From the NCBI GenBank assembly GCA_028279245.1, contig JANQOE010000096.1, positions 1-35,587 on the forward strand: 35,587 bases of DNA, given 5' to 3'. The translations under genes were made by a program, and so were the position numbers. Positions 22,289-31,617 of the stretch are shown here, piece after piece. The notes below the pieces were generated by a model that saw only the letters and a list, made by a program, of their open reading frames with translations, did no database searches and had not been told where the DNA came from. The DNA is from Alphaproteobacteria bacterium. Lineage in GTDB: Bacteria > Pseudomonadota > Alphaproteobacteria > UBA6615. Positions within the stretch are counted from its first letter, which is position 1; each line of letters begins with the position of its first letter.

Positions 22289-22687
22289 ATGGCGCGGGTT
22301 ACGGTCGAAGACTGCATTGAAAAAGTGACGAACCGGTTCGACCTGGTGATGTATGCGGCCCAGCGGGCCCGCGAGATTTCGGCAGGTGCGCCGATGACCG
22401 TCGAGCGGGATAACGACAAGAACCCAGTCATCGCCCTCCGCGAGATCGCCGGGGAGAACGTGACTCCCGACACATTGGAGCAATCCTTGGTGCAGGGCCT
22501 GCAGAAACGCGTCGACTTCGACGAGTTCGAGGACGACGAGGATCTGGACCAGCCGGAAGAGGAATTGCTCGCCAAGATCCAGCCGGGCGCGCCCTTGGCC
22601 GCAGTGGCTGAGACCCCGGAAGCAGAAGCGGCCAGTCCGGCTGCGCCGGAAGCGACCGATGAACCGAGCGTTGGGGAAGGCGAATAG
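22289..22687 (+). CDS. rpoZ: RNA polymerase omega subunit
   Basis: A 132-residue omega subunit that helps assemble the beta-prime subunit. The conserved core is [28 protein letters not shown] and [10 protein letters not shown] (residues 1-57). The tail beyond residue 75 is acidic and Ala/Pro-rich ([15 protein letters not shown]), longer than in E. coli and typical of alphaproteobacteria. In E. coli omega also forms part of a ppGpp-binding site, and here the gene is directly followed by the ppGpp synthetase/hydrolase. Confidence 0.96.
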   Translation: MARVTVEDCIEKVTNRFDLVMYAAQRAREISAGAPMTVERDNDKNPVIALREIAGENVTPDTLEQSLVQGLQKRVDFDEFEDDEDLDQPEEELLAKIQPGAPLAAVAETPEAEAASPAAPEATDEPSVGEGE

Positions 22688-22756
22688 CCAGGCCGACCTG
22701 GGTCGGCTGATCCGACTAGCCGCCACGCTCCCCGCCGCGCGACGGGCGGGTCCTCA

Positions 22757-24913
22757 TTGATCCGCCAGTTCGAGCTTGTCGAACGCGTTCGTGCCTATGA
22801 CCCGAACGCCAATGAGGATGCGCTAAACCGCGCCTACGTCTATTCCATGAAGGCCCACGGGTCCCAGACCCGGGCCTCGGGCGACCCCTACTTCAGCCAC
22901 CCGCTCGAAGTCGCCGGTATCCTGACCAAGTACCGCCTCGATAGCGCTTCGATCATCACCGCGCTGCTGCACGACACCATTGAAGACACCGACGCAGACG
23001 TCGACGAACTGCGCGGCCTGTTCGGTGAGGAAATCGCCGAACTGGTCGACGGCGTGACCAAGCTCTCCCAGCTCGAAATGCTATCGGATAAGTCGAAGCA
23101 GGCGGAAAACTTCCGCAAGCTGCTGCTGGCGATGAGCAAGGACATCCGGGTCTTGCTGGTGAAACTGGCCGACCGCCTGCACAACATGCAGACCCTGCAT
23201 TTCATCAAGAACCCGGAGAAGCGGCTGCGCATCGCCCGCGAGACCATGGATATCTATGTCCCGCTGGCCGAGCGCATCGGCATGCACGAAATCAAGGACG
23301 AGCTGCAGGACAAAGCCTTCGCCACGCTCAACCCGGACGCCCGCAACTCGGTCCTAGCGCGCCTGACGTTCCTGAGGTCCGAGGGCGGCTCGACTGTGGA
23401 GCGCATCATTGCCGAACTGCAGGAGGTGCTGACCGGTGAGGGCGTGGACGCCGTCGTCTCCGGCCGCGAAAAGACGCCCTATTCGATCTGGCGCAAGATG
23501 CAGCAGCGCCAGGTCGGCTTTGAGATGCTGGCCGACGTCATGGCCTTCCGGGCGATCGTCGATACCGTTCCGGCCTGCTACCAAGCCCTCGGCGTGATGC
23601 ATGCCCGCTACCCGGTCGTGCCCGGCCGGTTCAAGGATTACATCTCGACCCCCAAGCCGAATGGCTACCAGTCGCTCCACACCGGTCTGCTGGGGCCGGA
23701 AAACAACCGGATCGAGGTGCAGATTCGGACCGAGGAGATGCACGACATCGCCGAGCGCGGGGTCGCCGCCCACTGGCAATACCGGCAGGGCGCCGTCAAC
23801 GCCCGCGAGGGTCGCCAATACCGCTGGCTCCAGGAGTTGCTGGATATCTTGGAGAGCGCCTCGGCCCCGGAGGAGTTCCTCGAGCACACCAAGCTCGAGA
23901 TGTTCCAGGACCAGGTCTTTTGCTTCTCGCCGAAGGGCGAGGTCTATGCGCTGCCCCACGGCGCGACGCCGCTGGACTTCGCCTACGCCGTCCATTCGGA
24001 GGTCGGCGACCGCTGTGTCGGCGCGAAAGTGAACGGCCGGCTGGTGCCGCTGCGGGTCGAACTCCGCAACGGCGACCAGGTCGAGATCCTGACATCACAG
24101 AACCAGACACCGTCGCCCGACTGGGAACAGATCGTCGTCACCGGCAAGGCGCGGTCGCGCATTCGCCGTTTTGTCCGGCAGGAACAGCGCCGCGAATATG
24201 TCCGCCTGGGCCGGGCCATCGTCGAGAAGACCTTCCGCCGGGCCAACAAGCGGATGACCGATCAGGTCCTGGAACAGGCGCGCGTGCCGCTGCGCTGCGA
24301 CCGGGTCGAGGACATCTTCGCGCGGGTCGGTGAGGGGACCTTCACCGGCGCCGAGGTCCTGAAGGCCGCCATTCCGGAGAGTGCCGCCGCCAGCACCGGC
24401 CGCGAAGGTGGCGCCCTGGGCCGGGTCTTCCGGCGGCGCCGGAAGCCGGCGGATGGAGATCATGCCATCCCGATCCGCGGGCTGATTCCTGGCCTGGCCG
24501 TGCATTTCGCCCACTGCTGCTATCCGCTGCCGGGCGAGCGGATTGTCGGGATTGTCACCACCGGCAAGGGCGTGACCATCCACACCATCGACTGCGACAC
24601 GCTCTCCAGTTTCGCCGAGAGCCCGGAGCGTTGGCTGGACGTTTCCTGGGACGCCGACGACCAATCCGGGGAGTCGATGGCCAGCCGGCTTCAGGTCGTA
24701 TTGCTGAACGAGGCCGGCAGCCTCGGCGAGATGGCGACCCTGATCGCCCGGGGCGAGGGCAACATCGCCAACCTGAAAATCACCAAGCGGACCGTCGATT
24801 TCTTCGACATGCTGGTCGATGTGGAAGTGAAGGACGTGACCCAGCTTTCCAACATCATGGCGATCCTGCGGGGTTCACCCCTGGTCAGCTCGGTCCGGCG
24901 ATCCCGCAGCTAG
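22757..24913 (+). CDS. rsh: Bifunctional (p)ppGpp synthetase/hydrolase (RelA/SpoT homologue)
   Basis: A 718-residue stringent-response enzyme that makes and degrades (p)ppGpp. The HD hydrolase domain is intact: His48 (YFSHPLEV), His72-Asp73 (LLHDTIEDT) and Asp77. The synthetase domain follows with GREKTPYSIWRKM, FKDYISTPKPNGYQSLHT and EVQIRTEEMHDIAERG. A TGS domain starts near residue 385 (VFCFSPKGEVYALPHGATP) and a C-terminal ACT domain closes the protein. Translation starts at TTG 22757; no ATG or GTG in frame is nearby, and the family N terminus (RQFELVERV) fits directly. It is the single long RSH of alphaproteobacteria. Confidence 0.95.
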   Translation: MIRQFELVERVRAYDPNANEDALNRAYVYSMKAHGSQTRASGDPYFSHPLEVAGILTKYRLDSASIITALLHDTIEDTDADVDELRGLFGEEIAELVDGVTKLSQLEMLSDKSKQAENFRKLLLAMSKDIRVLLVKLADRLHNMQTLHFIKNPEKRLRIARETMDIYVPLAERIGMHEIKDELQDKAFATLNPDARNSVLARLTFLRSEGGSTVERIIAELQEVLTGEGVDAVVSGREKTPYSIWRKMQQRQVGFEMLADVMAFRAIVDTVPACYQALGVMHARYPVVPGRFKDYISTPKPNGYQSLHTGLLGPENNRIEVQIRTEEMHDIAERGVAAHWQYRQGAVNAREGRQYRWLQELLDILESASAPEEFLEHTKLEMFQDQVFCFSPKGEVYALPHGATPLDFAYAVHSEVGDRCVGAKVNGRLVPLRVELRNGDQVEILTSQNQTPSPDWEQIVVTGKARSRIRRFVRQEQRREYVRLGRAIVEKTFRRANKRMTDQVLEQARVPLRCDRVEDIFARVGEGTFTGAEVLKAAIPESAAASTGREGGALGRVFRRRRKPADGDHAIPIRGLIPGLAVHFAHCCYPLPGERIVGIVTTGKGVTIHTIDCDTLSSFAESPERWLDVSWDADDQSGESMASRLQVVLLNEAGSLGEMATLIARGEGNIANLKITKRTVDFFDMLVDVEVKDVTQLSNIMAILRGSPLVSSVRRSRS

Positions 24914-24977
24914 GCATGCTTGACGGGCCGCCGGGACTACACGATCTTTCGAGTATCGGCCCGGCAAGAGAGCGCGA

Positions 24978-25733
24978 ATGACCCGAATTCTACGATTAGG
25001 CGTGAATATCGACCACGTCGCCACCATCCGGAACGCCCGTGGCGGCCCGGATCCGGACCCGGTCAGGGCCGCCCGGCTGGCCGCCCAGGCCGGCGCCGAT
25101 GGCATCGTCGCCCATCTGCGGGAGGATCGGCGTCACATCTCCGACAGCGATATGGAACGGCTGGCCCGCGACATCGACCTGCCGCTCAATTTCGAGATGG
25201 CGGCGACCGACGAGATGCTGGAAATCGCCCTGCGCCACCGGCCCCACGCGGTCTGCATCGTGCCGGAACGCCGCGAGGAACGGACCACCGAGAGCGGCCT
25301 CAACGTCATCGGTGGCCACAACCATTTGCGGCGCTTCATCGATGAACTGACCCAGGCCGGCATCCGGGTATCGCTGTTCGTCGACCCCGAGGCCGACCAG
25401 CTCGACGCCGCCAAGCAGGTCGGTGCCCCTGTGGTGGAGCTGCACACCGGCGCCTATTGCGCCGCCCAGGGCTGGCGCCAGAGCCGGGAATTGGACCGCC
25501 TGATCGCCGCCGCCGAGCATGGCGCCGCGGCTGGCCTGGAGATCCACGCCGGCCACGGCCTGACCTTCGCCAACGTGGCCCCGGTTGCCGCGATCCGCGA
25601 GGTTGCCGAGCTCAATATCGGTCATTTCCTGATCGGTGAGGCGATCTTCAGCGGCCTCGACAGCGCCATCCGCCGCATGCGGGCGATTATGGACAAGGCG
25701 GTCGCCGAGTCCGGCAACATTCGGTCTGCGTAG
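24978..25733 (+). CDS. pdxJ: Pyridoxine 5'-phosphate synthase
   Basis: A 251-residue TIM-barrel enzyme that joins 1-deoxyxylulose 5-phosphate with 3-amino-2-oxopropyl phosphate to form pyridoxine phosphate. The signature LGVNIDHVATIRNARGG (residues 7-23) and AHLREDRRHI (45-54) are present; LHAGHG-like HAGHGLTF near 194 and NIGHFLIGEAIF near 215 match the phosphate-binding end. It follows rsh by 64 bases and acpS by five bases downstream, the usual pdxJ-acpS pair. Confidence 0.96.
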   Translation: MTRILRLGVNIDHVATIRNARGGPDPDPVRAARLAAQAGADGIVAHLREDRRHISDSDMERLARDIDLPLNFEMAATDEMLEIALRHRPHAVCIVPERREERTTESGLNVIGGHNHLRRFIDELTQAGIRVSLFVDPEADQLDAAKQVGAPVVELHTGAYCAAQGWRQSRELDRLIAAAEHGAAAGLEIHAGHGLTFANVAPVAAIREVAELNIGHFLIGEAIFSGLDSAIRRMRAIMDKAVAESGNIRSA

Positions 25734-25738
25734 ACGTT

Positions 25739-26167
25739 GTGATCTTGGGAATCGGCACGGATCTCGCCGACGTTGCGCGCGTCGAGCGCACTTTGGCACG
25801 CTTTGGTGACCGGTTCACCCAGCGGGTCTTTACCGAGGACGAACGCCAGGCGGCGGGGCGGCGCGCCCAGCCGGCCTCCCGCTACGCCATGTTCTTCGCC
25901 GCCAAGGAGGCCTGCGCCAAGGCCTTGGGGACCGGTTTCCGCCGGGGTGTGTATTGGCGGGACTTGCGCGTTACCCACCTTCGGTCGGGCAAGCCCGTGA
26001 TGAACCTCGCCGGCGGGGCGGCGGAACGGCTGTCCGAACTGGTTCCAGATGGTATGCTGCCACAAGTCGAGCTCACTCTGACGGACGAACGTCAACTCGC
26101 GCACGCAGTTGTGGTTATCGCTGCGGTGCCTCCCGAATTAAAGAACCACGTGCGATCACCCTATTAG
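25739..26167 (+). CDS. acpS: Holo-[acyl-carrier-protein] synthase
   Basis: A 142-residue phosphopantetheinyl transferase that activates acyl carrier protein. The Mg-binding Asp8 (GIGTDLADV) and Glu57 (FFAAKEACAKALGTG) are in the standard motifs. Translation starts at GTG 25739, directly before the first strand and five bases after pdxJ. The C terminus is slightly longer than average (PPELKNHVRSPY). Operon with pdxJ, followed by lepB. Confidence 0.95.
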   Translation: MILGIGTDLADVARVERTLARFGDRFTQRVFTEDERQAAGRRAQPASRYAMFFAAKEACAKALGTGFRRGVYWRDLRVTHLRSGKPVMNLAGGAAERLSELVPDGMLPQVELTLTDERQLAHAVVVIAAVPPELKNHVRSPY

Positions 26168-26247
26168 CCACGCCCTTCGAGTTAGGTTCATGCTATGGCA
26201 GTCATACGGCCAGCCGGTATCGCTGGTGACCAAGTGAAACGCGGCTG

Positions 26248-27024
26248 ATGTCGGTGTCCAAACAGACCTACGTATCGCGCAAGAAGAAGGCCAGCGGCGG
26301 GTTTGGCGAAACCCTTCGCACGCTGATCTATGCGGTGCTGATCGCCATCGGCGTTCGCACAGTCGCCTACGAACCGTTCAATATCCCGTCAGGCTCGATG
26401 ATCCCGACGCTGCTGGTCGGCGACTATCTGTTCGTTTCCAAGTTCTCCTACGGCTACAGCCGTTTCTCGATGCCGCTCAGCCCCAACTTATTCGACGGTC
26501 GGATTCTCGAACGCGCGCCGGAACGTGGCGATGTTGCTGTTTTCAAACGGCCGCCGGAGGACCGCACCGACTTCATCAAGCGCCTGGTCGGCTTGCCCGG
26601 CGACCGCATCCAGGTCGTCGGCGGAATCCTTCATATCAATGGCGAGCCAGTGAAGCGGGAGCGCCTTGAGGACTATGTCGAGCGTGACGAGCGCGGCAAT
26701 GTGATGCGCGCCGCTCAGTATCTCGAAACTCTGCCCAATGGCCGCAGCCACCTGATTATCGAGCGCTTCGGCGATGGCGGACCGCTCGACAACACCGCCG
26801 AGTTCACCGTGCCGCCGGGCCACTACTTCGCGATGGGCGACAACCGCGACAATTCCGCCGACGGGCGCGGCAACGGTTCCGACCCCTGGTTCGTTCCAGC
26901 CGAGAACCTGATCGGCCGCGCCGAGTTCCTGTTCTATTCGACGGACGGGACCGCCAGTTGGTGGGAGGTCTGGCGCTGGCCGTTGGCCACCAGGTACGGC
27001 CGCATCTTCTCGGGTGTCGATTAG
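26248..27024 (+). CDS. lepB: Signal peptidase I
   Basis: A 258-residue inner-membrane protease that removes Sec and Tat signal peptides. The catalytic Ser50 (IPSGSMIPTL) and Lys111 (DFIKRLVGLPGD) form the Ser-Lys dyad; the third box MGDNRDNSADGR is near residue 199. One N-terminal membrane segment (about 22-40) precedes the periplasmic domain. It lies between acpS and rnc, the conserved order in this group. The ATG at 26248 is the natural start. Confidence 0.95.
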   Translation: MSVSKQTYVSRKKKASGGFGETLRTLIYAVLIAIGVRTVAYEPFNIPSGSMIPTLLVGDYLFVSKFSYGYSRFSMPLSPNLFDGRILERAPERGDVAVFKRPPEDRTDFIKRLVGLPGDRIQVVGGILHINGEPVKRERLEDYVERDERGNVMRAAQYLETLPNGRSHLIIERFGDGGPLDNTAEFTVPPGHYFAMGDNRDNSADGRGNGSDPWFVPAENLIGRAEFLFYSTDGTASWWEVWRWPLATRYGRIFSGVD

Positions 27025-27057
27025 GGTGACGCACTGAAGACTGGCCGCCTCGACGAG

Positions 27058-27711
27058 TTGAGCGAACGCCTCGGGCATCGCTTCTGCAACAAGGACCTGC
27101 TCCGGCAGGCGCTCACCCACCCGAGCGCGACCGCCGACGGACTCGAAAGCTATGAGCGTCTGGAGTTTCTCGGTGACCGCGTCCTTGGCCTGGTGATTGC
27201 CGAATACCTGTTGGCCCGCTTCCCAGGGGAGCGGGAGGGCGACATCGCCCGCCGTCACACCGCACTGGTCCGCCGCGAAACGGCGGCGGAGATCGGCGCT
27301 GCGCTCGGTCTGGATGCCTACCTCGAGGTGTCGAAAGGCGAGGGCGAAGCCGGCACGGCGACCAATCCGGCGATCCTGGCCGACGCCCTCGAAGCGGTGA
27401 TCGCCGCATTGTACCTGGATGGCGGCATACAGGCGGCGCACACCTTCATCTCGCGCTATTGGGACGACCGCTTGGGGACGACCCACGAGCCGCCGCGCGA
27501 ACCGAAAACCACCCTGCAAGAGTGGGCGCAGGCGAGGGCATTGCCACTGCCGCGCTATCGTGAGTCAGCGCGCACCGGGCCACCCCACGCCCCCCGTTTT
27601 ACGGTGACCCTCAGCATCGATGGTGCGGACGATGTGGTCGGTGAGGGTTCGTCCAAACGCCGCGCCGAACAAGCCGCCGCGACGGCGATGCTGGAGCAGC
27701 TGGGTGTCTGA
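27058..27711 (+). CDS. rnc: Ribonuclease III
   Basis: A 217-residue double-strand-specific endoribonuclease for rRNA and mRNA maturation. The catalytic block ERLEFLGDRVLG holds Glu33, Glu36 and Asp40, and ADALEAVIAALYLDGG holds Asp109 and Glu112. The C terminus from about 147 is a double-stranded RNA-binding domain (TTLQEWAQARALPLP ... SKRRAEQAAATAML). The start is TTG 27058; CTG 27034 would add eight residues. An in-frame TAG, the lepB stop, bars any longer start, so lepB and rnc share one frame. The last eight bases overlap era. Confidence 0.95.
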   Translation: MSERLGHRFCNKDLLRQALTHPSATADGLESYERLEFLGDRVLGLVIAEYLLARFPGEREGDIARRHTALVRRETAAEIGAALGLDAYLEVSKGEGEAGTATNPAILADALEAVIAALYLDGGIQAAHTFISRYWDDRLGTTHEPPREPKTTLQEWAQARALPLPRYRESARTGPPHAPRFTVTLSIDGADDVVGEGSSKRRAEQAAATAMLEQLGV

Positions 27712-28606
27712 AACATCGACCCGTTGCGGTTTCGTCGCGCTGGTCGGTGCGCCGAATGTGGGCAAATCGACGCTGCTGAACCGGCTGGTCGGCGGCAAGG
27801 TCTCGATCGTCACGCCGAAGGTGCAGACAACACGAACGCGCATCCGCGGCATCGCCATCGTCGATACTTGCCAACTGGTTTTTGTCGACACCCCGGGCAT
27901 ATTCTCGCCCAAACAACGGCTGGACAGGGCGATGGTCGACGCAGCCTGGTCCGCAGCGGGTGATGCTGACGCCACGGTCCTGATGGTCGATGCGGCAAAG
28001 AAGCTGCGCGGCGGCACCCATGAGATCATCGAACGGCTCCGCAAATTCGACGCGCCGCTGCTCGTCGCGCTGAACAAGATCGACCAGACACCCCGGCCGC
28101 ACCTCTTGAGCCTCGCGGCGGAGTTATCGGAACGCAGCGGCGTACAGGACATCTTCATGATCTCCGCCGCCAACGGCGACGGCGTCGAGGATCTGCGCAC
28201 CCACCTTGCCAGCGCGATGCCAACCGGCGTCTGGCACTATCCCGAGGATCAGCTCTCCGACCTGCCGATGCGCCTCACGGCGGCAGAGATTTCGCGCGAG
28301 CAAGCCTTCCTACAACTGCATCAGGAACTGCCCTACGCGCTAACGGTCGAAACGGACCAATGGCAGCCGTTCAAGGACGGCAGCGTTCGGGTCGAACAGA
28401 CGCTTTACGTGCAGCGCGATAGCCAAAAAGCCATCGTCCTGGGAAAGGGCGGCCGGACCATAAAGCGCATCCGGTCCAGCGCCCAGGAACAACTGGCGGA
28501 TATGCTGGGTCAACCGGTCCATCTGTTCATCAACGTGAAGGTTCGCGAAAACTGGATGGACGATCCCACCCGGTACCGGGAATGGGGCCTCCGGTTCGAC
28601 GCCTGA
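27704..28606 (+). CDS. era: GTPase Era
   Basis: A 300-residue GTPase that guides assembly of the 30S ribosomal subunit and binds 16S rRNA. G1 is GAPNVGKS (15-22), G3 DTPG (62-65) and G4 NKID; a KH domain lies at the C terminus (VLGKGGRTIKRI). Start GTG 27704 lies inside the last codons of rnc, an 8-base overlap that indicates coupling. The frame open upstream is the shadow of rnc. The rnc-era-recO order is typical of proteobacteria. Confidence 0.95.
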   Translation: MSETSTRCGFVALVGAPNVGKSTLLNRLVGGKVSIVTPKVQTTRTRIRGIAIVDTCQLVFVDTPGIFSPKQRLDRAMVDAAWSAAGDADATVLMVDAAKKLRGGTHEIIERLRKFDAPLLVALNKIDQTPRPHLLSLAAELSERSGVQDIFMISAANGDGVEDLRTHLASAMPTGVWHYPEDQLSDLPMRLTAAEISREQAFLQLHQELPYALTVETDQWQPFKDGSVRVEQTLYVQRDSQKAIVLGKGGRTIKRIRSSAQEQLADMLGQPVHLFINVKVRENWMDDPTRYREWGLRFDA

Positions 28607-28613
28607 GACCGCA

Positions 28614-29342
28614 ATGGAATGGACCGACACCGGTTTTGTCCTGGCGGCGCGACCCCATGGCGAGGGTGGCGCGGTGCTGCAACTGCTCACGCGCGGCCAC
28701 GGCCGGCACGCGGGCCTCTTGTATGGCGGCCAAAGCGGCCGCAACCGGGCCCACGCCCAGCCGGGCAATCAGGTGGAGGCCTTTTGGCGCGCCCGCCTGC
28801 CGGAGCATCTCGGTACCTATCGGTTGGAGCCGCTGCGCCCTTATGCGGCCAGCGTGCTGGACGATGCCGACCGGCTGGCAGCGTTGACGGCGGCTTGCGC
28901 GGTCGCCGAGATGGCATTGCCGGAACGCGAGGCCCATGCACCGGTCTACGAAGCCTTCGCGATTTTGATCGGGGCCATCGCCGAAGACGACGACAACGAG
29001 GTCTGGCCTGCCGTTTACGTGCGTTGGGAACTCGGCTTGCTGTCGGCCCTCGGGTTCGGGTTGGATCTGGAAAGCTGCGCCGCCACCGGTGCCAACGACC
29101 AACTGGCCTATGTGTCGCCGCGCACCGGCCGCGCGGTTTCTTTGTCGGCCGGCGAGCCTTATCGGGAAAAACTCTTGCGGTTGCCGCCGTTTCTCGCCGG
29201 CGGTCCGGTCCCGGATGCGACCGATGTGCTGGACGGACTGCAACTGACCGGTCATTTTCTCGCCCGTTACATCTTTCATCCGCTCGACCGGCCGGAACCG
29301 GCCGCGCGTTCGAGTATGGTGGAACGACTCTCCCGCCCCTGA
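28614..29342 (+). CDS. recO: DNA repair protein RecO
   Basis: A 242-residue protein of the RecFOR pathway, which loads RecA at gaps coated by SSB. It has the N-terminal OB-fold start MEWTDTGFVLAARPHGEGG, the GRHAGLLYGGQSG turn, and a helical C-terminal part with WELGLLSALGFGLDLESCAATG. The zinc-binding Cys cluster of some homologues is not evident. ATG 28614 lies seven bases after the era stop. parC follows 30 bases later. Confidence 0.94.
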   Translation: MEWTDTGFVLAARPHGEGGAVLQLLTRGHGRHAGLLYGGQSGRNRAHAQPGNQVEAFWRARLPEHLGTYRLEPLRPYAASVLDDADRLAALTAACAVAEMALPEREAHAPVYEAFAILIGAIAEDDDNEVWPAVYVRWELGLLSALGFGLDLESCAATGANDQLAYVSPRTGRAVSLSAGEPYREKLLRLPPFLAGGPVPDATDVLDGLQLTGHFLARYIFHPLDRPEPAARSSMVERLSRP

Positions 29343-29372
29343 TAGCAACGGACCGACGTTGCGAGGAAGATC

Positions 29373-31613
29373 ATGTCGTTGACCGAAGAAACCGGTGAGA
29401 TCCGGCCGACCCCGTTTCAGGAAGCGCTGAGCCAGCGTTATCTGAGCTATGCGCTCAGCACCATCATGTCCCGTTCGTTGCCGGACGTGCGCGATGGGCT
29501 GAAGCCGGTGCACCGGCGTCTGCTGTTCGCCATGCGCCAACTGCGCCTCGACCCGGGCCAGGGCTACAAGAAAAGCGCCCGCGTGGTCGGCGACGTCATC
29601 GGCAAGTTCCATCCCCATGGCGAGACGGCGATCTACGACGCGCTGGTGCGGTTGGCCCAGGACTTTGCGGCGCGCTATCCGCTGGTCGACGGCCAAGGGA
29701 ACTTTGGCAACATTGACGGCGATAACGCCGCGGCGATGCGTTACACCGAGGCCCGGCTGACCGACGTCGCCGCGGCGCTGCTTGAGGGAATCGACGAGAA
29801 CGCCGTCGACTTCCGCCCGACTTACGACGGTGAGGATGACGAGCCGGTCGTCTTGCCGGCGAACTTCCCGAACCTACTGGCCAACGGCGCTGCAGGCATT
29901 GCGGTCGGCATGGCGACCAGCATTCCGCCCCACAATGTGGGCGAGATTTGCGACGCCCTACAGCATCTGATCAAGCACCCCAAGGCGACCATCGACAAAC
30001 TGGTCGGCTTTATTCCGGGCCCCGACTTCCCCACCGGCGGCGTCCTGGTAGAGGACCGGGCGACCATCGTCGAGGCCTACACCACCGGCAAGGGTTCGTT
30101 CCGCATCCGCGCCAAGTGGGAGGTCGAAGAACTGCCGCGCGGCCAATACCAGATCGTCGTGACCGAGATGCCTTATCAGGTGCAGAAGTCGCGGCTGATC
30201 GAGCGCGTCGCCGAACTGTTGCAGGCCAAGAAGATCGCCATGCTCGCCGACATCCGCGACGAGTCGGCGGAAGACGTGCGGCTGATCCTGGAACCAAAGA
30301 GCCGCAACGTCGACGCCTCGGTGTTGATGGAGAGCCTGTTCCGCCAGACCGACCTGGAGAACCGGTTCTCGCTCAACATGAATGCGCTCGACGCCGAGCG
30401 GACGCCGCGCGTGATGTCGCTGCGCGAGGTCCTGCTGGCATTCCTGACCCACCGCATCGAAGTGATGGTCCGGCGGGCCCAGTTCCGGCTCGACAAGATC
30501 GCCCAGCGCCTGGAGATCCTGGGCGGCTACATGATCGTCTATCTGAATCTCGATGAAGTGATTCGGATCATCCGCGAGGAAGACCATCCGCGCGACGTCA
30601 TGATGAAACGCTGGGACCTGAGCGAGGTGCAGGTCGACGCCATCCTCAACATGCGCCTCCGCGCGTTGCGCAAGCTCGAGGAGTTGGAGATCAAGAAAGA
30701 GGTCAAGGACCTCGAACAGGAACAGAAGGAACTGCGCGGCCTGTTGCGCAGCGAAGAGAAACAACAGGCGCGGCTGGCCGAAGAAATCCGCGAAATGAAA
30801 AAGCGCTTCGGCCCCGGCACAGAATATGGCGACCGCCGGACCGAGATCGCCGCGGCGCCGCAGGAGGTGGTGGTCCCGCTGGAGGCGATGATCGACCGCG
30901 AAGCCGTGACCGTCGTTTGCTCGGCCAAGGGCTGGGTGCGGACGATCAAGGGCCACGGCATCGACACGGCGGATCTGCGCTACAAGGAAGGCGACCGCGC
31001 GCGCTTCGCCATCGAAGCGGAGACTACCGACAAACTGATTGTGTTCGCGACGAACGGCCGCTTCTACACCACCGGTGTCGACAAACTGCCGGGCGGCCGC
31101 GGGCACGGCGATCCGTTGCGCCTGATGGTCGACATGGGCAACGACACGGATATCGTTTCGCTATTCGTCAACCGGCCGGAGCGCCGCCTGCTTGTCGCCT
31201 CGAGCGACGGCCGCGGCTTCATCGTGCCGGAGGATGAGGTGGTCGCCCAGACCCGGGCCGGCAAACGCATTCTCAACGTCAGCGGTGAGAACGAGGCGCA
31301 GGCTTGCGTGCTGGCCGATGGCGACCATGTCGCTGTCCTCGGGGTGAATCGCAAAATGATCATCTTCCCGGTCGACGAGGTGCCGGAGATGTCGAAAGGC
31401 CGTGGGGTGAAGCTGCAGAGCTACGCCAAGGGCGGTCTCGCCGACATCATTTGCTTTGACCTAGCCGAAGGCCTGACGGTGATGGTCGGCGACCGCCGGC
31501 GCACCTTCGACGCCAAACAGCTCAAGGAATGGATCGGCAAGCGGGCGCAAGCCGGCCGGCTGCCGCCCCATGGTTTCCCCAGGACCAACCGCTTCGGGCT
31601 CAGCGGGCTTTAG
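29373..31613 (+). CDS. parC: DNA topoisomerase IV subunit A
   Basis: A 746-residue type IIA topoisomerase subunit that decatenates daughter chromosomes. The active-site Tyr124 is in [10 protein letters not shown]. The region around residues 80-90 ([13 protein letters not shown]) corresponds to the quinolone-resistance-determining region of GyrA and ParC; here it has Glu84 and Thr85 where other homologues have Asp and Ser, a natural variation in this group. A coiled-coil arm lies at about 445-480 ([18 protein letters not shown]) and the beta-pinwheel C-terminal domain at 500-746. It converges with the TRAP genes, five bases between stops. Confidence 0.95.
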   Translation: MSLTEETGEIRPTPFQEALSQRYLSYALSTIMSRSLPDVRDGLKPVHRRLLFAMRQLRLDPGQGYKKSARVVGDVIGKFHPHGETAIYDALVRLAQDFAARYPLVDGQGNFGNIDGDNAAAMRYTEARLTDVAAALLEGIDENAVDFRPTYDGEDDEPVVLPANFPNLLANGAAGIAVGMATSIPPHNVGEICDALQHLIKHPKATIDKLVGFIPGPDFPTGGVLVEDRATIVEAYTTGKGSFRIRAKWEVEELPRGQYQIVVTEMPYQVQKSRLIERVAELLQAKKIAMLADIRDESAEDVRLILEPKSRNVDASVLMESLFRQTDLENRFSLNMNALDAERTPRVMSLREVLLAFLTHRIEVMVRRAQFRLDKIAQRLEILGGYMIVYLNLDEVIRIIREEDHPRDVMMKRWDLSEVQVDAILNMRLRALRKLEELEIKKEVKDLEQEQKELRGLLRSEEKQQARLAEEIREMKKRFGPGTEYGDRRTEIAAAPQEVVVPLEAMIDREAVTVVCSAKGWVRTIKGHGIDTADLRYKEGDRARFAIEAETTDKLIVFATNGRFYTTGVDKLPGGRGHGDPLRLMVDMGNDTDIVSLFVNRPERRLLVASSDGRGFIVPEDEVVAQTRAGKRILNVSGENEAQACVLADGDHVAVLGVNRKMIIFPVDEVPEMSKGRGVKLQSYAKGGLADIICFDLAEGLTVMVGDRRRTFDAKQLKEWIGKRAQAGRLPPHGFPRTNRFGLSGL

Positions 31614-31617
31614 GTTC

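Noticed and set aside
29958-31106. Long minus-strand frame inside parC
   Set aside because: Antisense shadow of an undoubted parC; no domain recognisable.
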